NCBI RefSeq assembly: GCF_016834455.1
Contig: NZ_CP069213.1
Coordinates: forward strand, 1,860,501 to 1,924,500
Origin: Shewanella litorisediminis
GTDB lineage: Bacteria; Pseudomonadota; Gammaproteobacteria; Enterobacterales; Shewanellaceae
Reading direction: 5' to 3'
DNA length: 64,000 bases
In this document: in pieces, positions 13,432 to 20,149 of the stretch
Position numbering within the stretch: the stretch's first letter is position 1
Layout: the number at the start of each line of letters is the position of its first letter
The notes under the pieces: generated by a model
What the model was told of the DNA's origin: nothing
What the model saw: the letters and a program-made list of their open reading frames with translations, nothing else
Database searches by the model: none
Made by a program: the position numbers and the translations under genes

Positions 13432-14476
13432 TCAGCTTAATCTGTCCAACGGACTCACAGTCCCAGCATAATGCTGGCCCAGAACATGGGTATAAATCTG
13501 CGTGGTACTTTCTTATTGAAAAGAGTCGTCATTATGGCCAAGCAATTCCTGCACGGTACGGATATCGTAGCCTGCCTGCAAAAGATGAGTGGCACAAATT
13601 CAGCGGGACTGAATTTGAACAGCTCCGCTGGCCCGAAGGGGAAAATACAGGGAAGTATTTTATAAATGAATGTCGAAACGTGTGGCAGCTGATTTTTTTA
13701 CAGAGTCCAATTTTTTGTCCAGCAATGGAGAGCGCCTTTCGCACCAAGCTTTCATGTAAATGGTGACGACACAGTTCACCTGTTACGGGATGTGCACACA
13801 GCGTCGTGCTCGGAAAAATAAACATCCAAGCAGGGCTGCGAAAAGCGGAAGGATATTTGCGCCCAAGTGCATGGGGCAAAGAGGGACCAACCCCAAGCGC
13901 ATTATCTTTTTGCTGAATGGCAATACTGTTGGATATCCGCAATTGCAGCCATGGGATACAGGATGCCGCGAGCAAGGTTTGCCGATCTTTATTCCCTTTG
14001 CCGTCGCGCACCGTAACACATAGTCTGTCTAGATCCACATCCTGGACCCGCAGACGTAGACACTCGGAAACACGCAAGCCGCTGCCGTAAAGCATTTGAA
14101 CAATCTGAGATGCTGCCCCATCAAGTTCAGCAATAATTTGCGCGACTTGCGCTGCCGACAGCACCACAGGCAAACGCCTTTGCTTGGTCGCCAGAGAAAA
14201 GCCGAGGTCACCCAGCTCGATACGCAAAAACTTTTGGTATAAAAACGCCAAAGCATTCAACGCCACTTTTTGCGTATTAATAGCAACATGGCGTTCAACC
14301 GCAAGATAAGTTAAAAATGCCGCGATCTCTTCTTTTCCAAGGGTTTCCGGATGGCGCTTATGGTTAAAGAGAATGTAGCGCTTGATCCAATGCAGATAAG
14401 CATGTTCAGTGCGTATGCTATATCCGCGTAGACGCATATCATCTCTAACAGCGCGAAGAAAGGGACTCTTACTCAT
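13432..14476 (-). pseudogene. intI: Integron integrase IntI, disrupted
   Basis: The start MSKSPFLRAVRDDMR at 14476 has TTGGAGG five bases upstream. The tyrosine-recombinase arginine (GSGLRVSECLRLRV) and the integron-specific additional segment (HALGRKYPSAFR ... RHHLHES) are present, followed by the HxxR box CHTFRHSF. Directly after HSF the reading frame enters a 70-base insertion (13594-13663) that shifts the frame. The original frame resumes as ATHLLQAGYDIRTVQELLGHND, then a further insertion of about 15 bases near 13510-13527 brings an in-frame TAA. The catalytic tyrosine segment STTQIYTHVLG and the C-terminal SPLDR follow, ending at 13432. The undisturbed frame would read about 318 residues with a nonsense tail and no catalytic tyrosine, so the gene is inactive. 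Confidence 0.9.
13594..13663. repeat. 70-bp two-hairpin insertion inside intI
   Basis: The insertion is defined by comparing the translated halves of IntI on each side (HSF and ATHLL should be contiguous). It contains a perfect nine-base inverted repeat, CAAATTCAG/CTGAATTTG (13595-13603 and 13609-13617, five-base loop), and a perfect seven-base one, AAAATAC/GTATTTT (13642-13648 and 13655-13661, six-base loop). It resembles a tiny structured repeat rather than random sequence. I do not recognise the family. Confidence 0.7.
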
Positions 14477-14491
14477 GGCAACCTCCAAATG

Positions 14492-14507
14492 CTGTATATA
14501 AGTACAG
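14492..14507. promoter_or_regulatory. LexA box of the integrase promoter
   Basis: CTGTATATAAGTACAG matches the gammaproteobacterial LexA consensus CTGT-N8-ACAG with an AT-rich core and lies 16 bases before the intI start codon. SOS control of integron integrases by LexA is well established. The site is intact although the gene is broken. Confidence 0.88.
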
Positions 14508-14645
14508 TATTATCGAGATTTTCGCGATTTCAAGTCAGAATTGATCCGATAAGCAGTCCGGTTAACCAACCAGTGAGAATATTATTGTTCGGTAAATCAG
14601 CAGGTTACTGATTTGTTATCGCGAGATAGTGTGCTGCATCCAGTG

Positions 14646-14785
14646 AGATAACAAGAATGCTCATTTTCATCGTAAATTTATCTGGACAAAATGACGTAAC
14701 GTGTTAATTATTAAAATAATTCATATGCTCGTTTTACACTGGTCAGAGGTGCTAAATGAGCATTCTCATTATTAAAATGTTATGG
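14646..14785. other. attI region or gene-less attC-like palindrome before the first cassette
   Basis: Perfect 13-base arms AGAATGCTCATTT (14654-14666) and AAATGAGCATTCT (14754-14766) are flanked outside by ATAACA (14648-14653) and TGTTAT (14778-14783), so the stretch folds like an attC with a long apical part. GTTATGG at 14779 is the probable recombination point just before the first cassette gene. It could be attI, or an attC left by a cassette that lost its gene. The 330 bases between intI and the first cassette gene hold nothing else I can support apart from the LexA box. Confidence 0.5.
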
Positions 14786-14807
14786 CCACATGGAGAATTG
14801 AGCTCAG

Positions 14808-15392
14808 ATGAGATTAGAGCATGCAGAAGACTTAGCGAAGTTTGTTGAAGAGCTAAGAAAAGAAACTGATAGAGGCCTCCCTTTAGTTGGCGCTGCACTA
14901 ATTGATGAAAAGCTACTTGAAACACTACAGGCATTTTTTATAGAGGGTAAGTCTTCTAAAAGGTTACTTACCGAAGGCAATGCTCCTTTAGGTACATTCT
15001 CTTCTAAAATTGAAACTTGTTTTGCATTGGGTCTAATAGATGAGTTCGAGTACCAAGAAATAAGTTTAATTCGTAAAGTAAGAAATGAATTTGCACATGC
15101 AAAGCATGGGCTTTCATTTCAAACAGAAAAAATCAAAGGATTCTGCTCAAGTTTAAAATCTGACTTACCAGAAGGTTCTAACTACCCAACTAATGACCCA
15201 AGGTTTAGATTTACTAATGCAATTGTGTGTATTGTCTTGCGACTCTATTATAGGCCTGCTTGGGTAGAGAAAGAGAGAAGAGAATCTAAAACTTGGGTAA
15301 CTGCTGATGAAGTAAGGTGGCGTTCAGTCGAAGATGAGCTACCACCTGAAGGTGTTCCAGTAATGGTCATGGCAAAAGGCAAAGATAAATGA
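14808..15392 (+). CDS. Cassette 1: MltR-like (mannitol repressor family) protein
   Basis: The 194-residue protein resembles the MltR family (mannitol operon repressor and relatives), recognised by ETDRGLPLVGAALIDEKL, the PLGTFSSKIETCFALGLI segment and LIRKVRNEFAHAKHG. The last segment is an RxxxxH-like HEPN-type motif (RNEFAH). MltR-like proteins do not have a classical DNA-binding domain, so a role as repressor here is unproven. The C-terminal 40 residues (TWVTADEVRWRSVEDELPPEGVPVMVM) are extra. The ATG lacks a strong ribosome-binding site. As an integron cassette gene it was acquired independently of its neighbours. Function unknown. Confidence 0.75.
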   Translation: MRLEHAEDLAKFVEELRKETDRGLPLVGAALIDEKLLETLQAFFIEGKSSKRLLTEGNAPLGTFSSKIETCFALGLIDEFEYQEISLIRKVRNEFAHAKHGLSFQTEKIKGFCSSLKSDLPEGSNYPTNDPRFRFTNAIVCIVLRLYYRPAWVEKERRESKTWVTADEVRWRSVEDELPPEGVPVMVMAKGKDK

Positions 15393-15401
15393 GGCTACAA
15401 G

Positions 15402-15474
15402 CCATAACAAGCACAAGCAACAGGACTAATAAAAGCCTAGCGGCTTTAATTAGCCGCTGTTGTGGGCGTTAGGG
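15402..15474 (+). repeat. attC site of cassette 1
   Basis: It starts near GCCATAAC and ends with GCGTTAGGG; an internal stem AGCGGCT-ttaatt-AGCCGCT and the outer pair AACAAGC...GTTGTGGGCGTT give the imperfect palindrome typical of attC. Confidence 0.82.
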
Positions 15475-15479
15475 TGCAA

Positions 15480-15827
15480 ATGGACGATGTAACTCACCAA
15501 TTCAGATTGTCGCGAACAGACCTAGTTGAATTTATTGCTTCAGAAACGAAGCAAAGGGAATTTGCCGAAGATGTGGCCTACGCAAATTATGCTTACGAAT
15601 TTTACGAGTGGTGGTTTGGAGATTGGCACCCAGAGAGCCCGTTATTTAGGAAAGCTTTCACCTCAAAAGAGATCGAGATCCTCGAGGGTTTTACCAAGAC
15701 TTGGCAAAAATTTGACGCTGAGCTAGGTGAAAATCTGACTATTGATGATCTTCTTGCAAATACAACGTGGGCTCAAATTATGGGGCAAGCCAAGTTAACA
15801 TTGAGTGCTCTTAACAATGCAACCTAA
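15480..15827 (+). CDS. Cassette 2: hypothetical protein
   Basis: A soluble 115-residue acidic protein beginning MDDVTHQFRLSRTDLVEFIA, rich in aromatic residues (YANYAYEFYEWWFGDWHP). No family recognised and no signal peptide or membrane segment. The ATG at 15480 is chosen, six codons inside the possible GTG, because the GTG lies within the preceding attC. The stop codon lies inside the next attC. The compact fit between two attC sites supports a real cassette gene. Confidence 0.7.
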   Translation: MDDVTHQFRLSRTDLVEFIASETKQREFAEDVAYANYAYEFYEWWFGDWHPESPLFRKAFTSKEIEILEGFTKTWQKFDAELGENLTIDDLLANTTWAQIMGQAKLTLSALNNAT

Positions 15828-15911
15828 CCAGTTGCTCAAGTTTACTCTGCCAGCCAAGGCTGGCTCCGTGGGACAGGTGCGTCGCGCCAGCCCCTTAGCA
15901 AAGCGTTAGGT
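15822..15911 (+). repeat. attC site of cassette 2
   Basis: ACCTAAC at the left end and GTTAGGT at the right end match the attC core sites. The body closely resembles the attC of cassette 7 (GCTCAAGTTTACTC..CCAGC and CGCCAGCCCCTTAGCAA). Confidence 0.88.
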
Positions 15912-15916
15912 ACACG

Positions 15917-16282
15917 ATGAAAGTTTCTCCTCCTGAGTACAAAGTCATAGGATTAAAAGCATACTTCTTAACTTTGAGTATCATTGGAATTCTATATCTA
16001 TTGGCCATGTTGTTTATGCCAGAACAAAAAGCCTTCTGGACAGCGATGACAAAAATTCTTTGGTTAGTGATTTTTATTTTCTGTACTTGGAGTGCTATTA
16101 ACGGTAAAAAATCAATCGCAACTAAGCAGTATCCGGCTCCCGGGACTTATGTTTTAAGCACATGGGAAGTGTGTAAGGGGGATAAAGCTGTCACTTTAGG
16201 TAAATATTTATATTGGCTAGGTTCTGTCATGTCGGTGCTTAGCTTTATTGTCGTTTGCTATTTAATTTTTGTGAGTGGCTAA
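15917..16282 (+). CDS. Cassette 3: small membrane protein
   Basis: The 121-residue protein has about three predicted membrane segments (residues about 12-33, 43-61 and 99-119), with basic loops. It starts six bases after the attC core. No family recognised. Function unknown. Confidence 0.7.
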   Translation: MKVSPPEYKVIGLKAYFLTLSIIGILYLLAMLFMPEQKAFWTAMTKILWLVIFIFCTWSAINGKKSIATKQYPAPGTYVLSTWEVCKGDKAVTLGKYLYWLGSVMSVLSFIVVCYLIFVSG

Positions 16283-16286
16283 GTGT

Positions 16287-16402
16287 ACCTAACAAACGCC
16301 TCATGTCGCTCGTAAACTCGTTGGAAAAAACACGCTTTCCTTTTTGTCACTTAGTTCCAAAGTATAAGCTAAGCATATTTTCCCCATGGGCGGGCGTTAG
16401 AG
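16287..16402 (+). repeat. attC site of cassette 3
   Basis: It begins ACCTAACAAACGCC and ends GGCGGGCGTTAGAG. The 116-base length is at the long end for attC and the inner stem is imperfect. Confidence 0.72.
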
Positions 16403-16407
16403 CTAAT

Positions 16408-16713
16408 ATGAGCATCAAGGGAATACTTAGTGTCATTGGGATAATCGGATTTATTGCGATATTTCTAGTGATCCATTTTTACCCCACAATTCCTCAATCA
16501 TTGTTAGGTTGGGTAGCTTTGTTCTTTTTAGGTCTTCCTGCTTGGGTGATATTGGAATCGACAGGCGAATTCGTATTGAGTTCACAGTTCTTTAAGCGTA
16601 TGCCTAGTGGCCTGCGTATTATAGTCGGAGTGCCTGTGGTGCTGGGTTTAATGGCTTTTGCGTTGGTTGTTATTGTTTTTGTACAAAACACCATAAGTTC
16701 ATTCGGTGGGTAG
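16408..16713 (+). CDS. Cassette 4: small membrane protein
   Basis: The 101-residue protein is almost wholly hydrophobic with three likely membrane segments (about residues 5-25, 33-52 and 71-95). The ATG at 16408 lies five bases after the attC core; an in-frame start further upstream would lie in the previous cassette and is rejected. No family recognised. Confidence 0.65.
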   Translation: MSIKGILSVIGIIGFIAIFLVIHFYPTIPQSLLGWVALFFLGLPAWVILESTGEFVLSSQFFKRMPSGLRIIVGVPVVLGLMAFALVVIVFVQNTISSFGG

Positions 16714-16722
16714 CATGGTCTG

Positions 16723-16794
16723 CTCTAACAATCGCAGGCTCTGGGACAAAATTTCCGCTGCGATCCAATTTTTCCCGTGCTGCGAGCGTTAGGG
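16723..16794 (+). repeat. attC site of cassette 4
   Basis: Left CTCTAACAATCGCAG and right CTGCGAGCGTTAGGG are paired ends of an imperfect palindrome, 72 bases in all. Confidence 0.82.
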
Positions 16795-16804
16795 CTGCCA
16801 ATGT

Positions 16805-16813
16805 TTAAAGAAG
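16805..16813. repeat. Left copy of the IS target-site duplication
   Basis: TTAAAGAAG is identical to the sequence at 17869-17877. A nine-base duplication is characteristic of the IS903 group of the IS5 family. Confidence 0.92.
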
Positions 16814-17868
16814 GGCGTTGTTGATCAAATCATTGCGCGGATAGCAACTGCCCCAAGGTCTTGCTTGGTTTAACGACCAGCGCCCCTTGAAGGCATTCCC
16901 AAGCTCAGCATTTTGTTCATGGCCTTAACTCCAGCTAAGGCTTCGCCAACCTGGGCGTTGTAGTCTCGCAGCGTCAGGGTCGGGCTTATCAGCTGTTTGT
17001 ATCGGTACATTGCGGTTTCCGCCAGCGACCTTTTACCGTAGTGATGTTGCTGCTTCCAGTCAGATAAGCTACCTGCTTTAAGTGCATCCACGGCCTCATT
17101 GCGAATATGGTCTTTGGACCAGTAGCCCGCATTCGACCTCGGCGGTATCACTGCTTTTATCCCTTTATTTTTAAGTAGCTTGTGGCAGGCTTTGGTGTCA
17201 TATGCGCCATCGGCAGAGACTTGCTCTATGCGACGACGCAGCGGCTTGAGTAAGGTGCCCAGCACTTCATTGTCGCCGACGCTATCAAGACTGACTTCCG
17301 CCGCAATAATGGCATGTGTTTGGGCATCGACGGCCAAATGCAGCTTGCGCCAAACGCGGCGCTTTTCTTTGCCATGCTTACGGATTTTCCATTCGCCTTC
17401 GCCAAAGATTTTCAAGCCTGTGGCATCGATAACGACATGGGCAATCGCGCCATGACTCGGCGATCGGTAGGCAATTTTCACGGTTTTAGCTCGCTTGCTG
17501 AGGCAGCTATAGTCCGGTGAGGTCAAGGGAACATCCATCAGCTTAAACAAGGAATTAATGAACCCCTCTGTGGCGCGCAACGACAAGCCAAAAACGCTTT
17601 TCAGCATCAGAGCGACTTCAATCGCATGGTCAGTAAACTGAAAACCGCGCCCCCGACCACCATGATGCTGATGGCATAACCAGCCCTTAATGGCTGCGTC
17701 ATCCATCCAAAAGGTCAATGAACCGCGATTGCGCAAACTCTGGTTGTACTCAGGCCAGTTAATGATTTTGTGCTTGGCTTTACCCATGATGATGACTCTG
17801 TCAGTCTGTGCTGAAAGATCTGATCACCGGCGCCTGAAATGGTTCAAAAAGATTTAATCAACAACGCC
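16814..17868 (-). mobile_element. IS903-group (IS5 family) insertion sequence, complete
   Basis: The 1055-base element has 18-base terminal inverted repeats with one mismatch (GGCGTTGTTGATCAAATC at the left and GGCGTTGTTGATTAAATC read from the right), a single transposase gene on the minus strand and a 9-bp target duplication. IS903 itself is 1057 bases with similar ends. It looks intact and possibly active. Confidence 0.93.
16870..17787 (-). CDS. IS903-group transposase (DDE type)
   Basis: The 305-residue transposase starts MGKAKHKIINWPEYNQSLRN, close to IS903 transposase in length and layout. DDE residues are in VVIDATGLKIF, SADGAYDTKAC and SLAETAMYRYK. The frame is intact. It is encoded opposite to the cassette genes. 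It catalyses cut-and-paste movement of the element. Confidence 0.94.
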   Translation of the reverse strand: MGKAKHKIINWPEYNQSLRNRGSLTFWMDDAAIKGWLCHQHHGGRGRGFQFTDHAIEVALMLKSVFGLSLRATEGFINSLFKLMDVPLTSPDYSCLSKRAKTVKIAYRSPSHGAIAHVVIDATGLKIFGEGEWKIRKHGKEKRRVWRKLHLAVDAQTHAIIAAEVSLDSVGDNEVLGTLLKPLRRRIEQVSADGAYDTKACHKLLKNKGIKAVIPPRSNAGYWSKDHIRNEAVDALKAGSLSDWKQQHHYGKRSLAETAMYRYKQLISPTLTLRDYNAQVGEALAGVKAMNKMLSLGMPSRGAGR

Positions 17869-17877
17869 TTAAAGAAG
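17869..17877. repeat. Right copy of the IS target-site duplication
   Basis: TTAAAGAAG, identical to 16805-16813; it is followed by the rest of the cassette 5 gene. Confidence 0.92.
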
Positions 17878-18173
17878 TGCCAGAGCAATGGAAGGAATAT
17901 CGACGAAGAAACATTATTGCGTCGTTTGGCTTGATCCTCGGCTTTCCTGCAGTTGTAGTAATCGCAATTGCAGTCAAAGTTTGGTTACCAAACTACGCAG
18001 AATATGCACTACAAACATTATTAATAATTTGGTGTGGTTTATGGGTTTGGGCGGCCTTCCGTGTGGTCCGCTGGCCTTGCCCCAGGTGCGGAGTTGCTTG
18101 GCTGTCTCATCAAGTGGCAGAAATTGGTGCTAAGCGTTGTTGCTCTATATGCGGGTTAGGCTTATATAAAAAG

Positions 18174-18254
18174 CCCTAACAAGCATATCAAGATCGCTCA
18201 CTCTCATTCGCGGGGACGCCGCTACCGCGGCGCCCCTTATGTGAAATGTTATAT
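18174..18254 (+). repeat. attC site of cassette 5
   Basis: CCCTAACAAGCAT at the left, a GC-rich inner hairpin (GGGGACGCCGCTACCGCGGCGCCCC) and a degenerate right core ATGTTATAT. The weak right core suggests drift. Confidence 0.65.
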
Positions 18255-18266
18255 TTAAGGAAGAAT

Positions 18267-18611
18267 ATGAGATCTCTAGTTTTAACAATTGCAATCATCA
18301 CTCTAATAGGCTGTGCCAGTACTAAGGACGAATTTACCTTTGACGGCAGCACCGAGGAGTCTATTCAAAGCGATATCAGTTATATGTTAAAAAAATTGCC
18401 AGACAGAAAAAAATTAGAGTTTTCGATGGCTTTGCTCGCAATCCAGTTTTCGGATGTCACAGGTGTAAAAGACTTTATTGGAGATCCCACAATGGAATCG
18501 ACCAATTACTTTATTTTGAGTAAAAAACTCGATGGGCTAACCTATAAGGAAGTAATGGAGCTGGCATCGAAATCACCAACCAAAGTTTCCTTGGATGTAT
18601 CAACGCAATAA
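18267..18611 (+). CDS. Cassette 6: DUF6694-like lipoprotein
   Basis: The 114-residue protein has a lipoprotein signal (MRSLVLTIAIITLIGC, lipobox LIGC at residues 13-16), so it is a predicted lipoprotein. The mature part (GSTEESIQSDISYMLKKLPDRKKLEFSMALLAI) resembles a family of small lipoproteins (DUF6694) whose function is not known to me. AAGGAAG precedes the ATG at 18267. Start codons further upstream would lie in the attC. Confidence 0.72.
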   Translation: MRSLVLTIAIITLIGCASTKDEFTFDGSTEESIQSDISYMLKKLPDRKKLEFSMALLAIQFSDVTGVKDFIGDPTMESTNYFILSKKLDGLTYKEVMELASKSPTKVSLDVSTQ

Positions 18612-18710
18612 ATATAACAAGTTGCTTAATTTCGTTCCGACCTCAAACAACATGGCCTCCTCGGTACTGCCTACGCTGTGCTGCGGCAGCCCATTAGCAA
18701 AGCGTTAGGC
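18612..18710 (+). repeat. attC site of cassette 6
   Basis: TATAACAAGTTGCTTAA at the left and TTAGCAAAGCGTTAGGC at the right give a clear paired end; GTTAGGC is a perfect core. The right end is nearly the same as in the attC of cassette 2. Confidence 0.85.
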
Positions 18711-18714
18711 TCTC

Positions 18715-19158
18715 ATGAAATACCTCGTATATATTCTGTTGACGTTTTCTAACGCTACAAATGCACAGGAAGCACCAGAGAATCTGTTGCTAAATGGGTC
18801 TTCAATCGTTGCTCTTTATACCCCTGAATGGGAAATAACAGAAAATGAAAAAGCAGCGGAAGGGTTTTATGACTTCTTAGATGATTATCAGTACTACGCG
18901 GGTGAGATTAAGGGACATCTTAGCAATAATGTTGGGGCAGAGTTCGTCGCTTCATTTGCGCACAGGGTCTCTTTTTCAGAAATCGGAGTTCATTCCGTAT
19001 ACCGCGAGGAATTGTCTGGGTATGGCTTTATTGTTTACGTACCCGGAAAAGCCCCAAAAATCTTTCCAGGTGTAGCGACAGATGTAGACGTTCTCTGTGT
19101 ACTAAAGGAATTGGACAGCTCGATCAAGGTAGGCGTGAGTTGCAAGCCTAACCAATAG
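18715..19158 (+). CDS. Cassette 7: hypothetical secreted protein
   Basis: The 147-residue protein has a predicted Sec signal peptide of about 19 residues (MKYLVYILLTFSNATNAQE). The rest is acidic and contains two cysteines near the C-terminus (VLCVL and SCKPN). No family recognised. It starts five bases after the preceding attC and its TAG stop lies inside the following attC. Confidence 0.65.
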   Translation: MKYLVYILLTFSNATNAQEAPENLLLNGSSIVALYTPEWEITENEKAAEGFYDFLDDYQYYAGEIKGHLSNNVGAEFVASFAHRVSFSEIGVHSVYREELSGYGFIVYVPGKAPKIFPGVATDVDVLCVLKELDSSIKVGVSCKPNQ

Positions 19159-19235
19159 CTCAAGTTTACTCCGCCAGCTTCGGCTGCCTCCGTGGCACTG
19201 GCGCGTGGCGCCAGCCCCTTAGCAATGCGTTAGTT
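19146..19235 (+). repeat. attC site of cassette 7
   Basis: GCCTAAC is a perfect left core and GCGTTAGTT the right one. It is about 80 percent alike by eye to the attC of cassette 2, including GCTCAAGTTTACTC and GCGCCAGCCCCTTAGCAA. Confidence 0.87.
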
Positions 19236-19241
19236 GGCAAA

Positions 19242-19661
19242 TTGGAGTTTTGGTCATTGAATATCGCGATACTTAGGGTCTGTGGAAAGTTAGAGGACTT
19301 GGAAAGATTAAGGGAAGACTACACGTTCGAAGTGTATAGCCAGTGGAAAAAGGGTGACCCTATATCTAAGACTAAAACGTTCTCTGAATCGGGTTTTAAG
19401 GTATCGATTCCCGATGGTAACTCGCCAAAGGACATGATAGAAATCTTATCATCTCTACTATTGGAGCTATCTGCTAAGAAAATTGATTTTAGAGATTATG
19501 GTGTGACTGCTGAAATAGATATTGGCTTTGGTGTTGGAGAAGAAAAGCAGTTCGTCGCTACATATGATTTGTCATTACCGTTCCTTGAGTTAGCGGTTAA
19601 ATGTGGGGTTTCGATTAGTATGTCTAGCTATCCCGTAGATGAAGAAGATGAAACTAACTAA
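19242..19661 (+). CDS. Cassette 8: DUF4279-like protein
   Basis: A 139-residue soluble protein. The layout (short N-terminal strand, then YSQWKKGDPIS, a helix-rich middle, and a C-terminal LSLPFLELAVKCGVSISMSSYP) resembles DUF4279 proteins, which are often cassette genes or immunity-like neighbours of toxins; this assignment is from memory of the pattern only. The start is a TTG at 19242; a second TTG at 19257 has GGAG nine bases upstream and may be the real one. Confidence 0.6.
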   Translation: MEFWSLNIAILRVCGKLEDLERLREDYTFEVYSQWKKGDPISKTKTFSESGFKVSIPDGNSPKDMIEILSSLLLELSAKKIDFRDYGVTAEIDIGFGVGEEKQFVATYDLSLPFLELAVKCGVSISMSSYPVDEEDETN

Positions 19662-19733
19662 CAAAGTCAGCCAGCACCGCTCCCGTTGGTCGCTGGACCT
19701 CGTTTCACTCGGCCGCTGCTGGCGGCGTTAAGT
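19656..19733 (+). repeat. attC site of cassette 8
   Basis: It runs from AACTAACAAAGTCAGCCAGC to GCTGGCGGCGTTAAGT with perfect right core GTTAAGT; the outer arms GCCAGCA...TGCTGGC pair. Confidence 0.85.
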
Positions 19734-19739
19734 GTCATT

Positions 19740-20054
19740 ATGAAATCAAGCATCGGTGTAGCAGTCATAGTTTTCTTAGTAGCCTTGGGTATATTGTTAT
19801 CAGATATTGCCGAGGATCGAAGTATGTCTGTGAAAGTCACTGAGTCTGTTGCTGCGTACGATGATTGGGAATGTGGTAATCAATATCAGCTGGATTGCAA
19901 AGTGATATTTGAAACGGTAATTAACCAAAGCTATTCCGTTCAACGAATTCGGTATGGTAAAGACTTTATGGCAATTAAGGTTACTCAAGCTGGCATTAGT
20001 GGCTGGATATATGCTGGTAAAGGGATTCAAGTCAGTGCAGAACCAAACACTTAA
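19740..20054 (+). CDS. Cassette 9: small single-pass membrane protein
   Basis: The 104-residue protein has an N-terminal hydrophobic segment (residues 5-23) and a polar C-terminal part with two cysteines (WECGNQYQLDCK) that could form a disulfide, so the C-terminal part is probably periplasmic. The ATG at 19740 follows the attC core by six bases. No family recognised. Confidence 0.62.
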   Translation: MKSSIGVAVIVFLVALGILLSDIAEDRSMSVKVTESVAAYDDWECGNQYQLDCKVIFETVINQSYSVQRIRYGKDFMAIKVTQAGISGWIYAGKGIQVSAEPNT

Positions 20055-20123
20055 CAAGGTAAGTCAGCATTGCACCTGCGGTGCTGTGCTCGCTAACGTT
20101 CGCCACTGCGAGCGGCGTTAGCT
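20049..20123 (+). repeat. attC site of cassette 9
   Basis: ACTTAAC is a perfect left core; the right end is GAGCGGCGTTAGCT. The 75-base palindrome contains CACTGCGAGC paired imperfectly with GTAAGTCAGC. Confidence 0.78.
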
Positions 20124-20149
20124 ACTGTTGTCACGTAGAGGATAAAGAA

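Larger units (their letters stand above)
16801..18179 (+). pseudogene. Cassette 5: two-TM zinc-ribbon protein gene split by an IS903-like element
   Basis: The gene starts ATG TTT AAA GAA at 16801-16812 and is interrupted at 16814. Removing the element and one 9-bp duplication joins 16813 to 17878 in frame and gives a 104-residue protein starting MFKEVPEQWKEYRRRN, with two hydrophobic segments (about residues 17-35 and 45-62) and a C-terminal zinc-ribbon-like pattern (CPRCG, then CCSICG). After insertion, a GTG at 17877 could still start a 100-residue product lacking only the first four residues, so the break may not be a complete loss if a promoter reads out of the element. No family recognised. 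Confidence 0.8.

Noticed and set aside
13471..13665. Small plus-strand frame across the intI break
   Set aside because: It is opposite to intI sequence and the 70-bp insertion; no ribosome-binding site.
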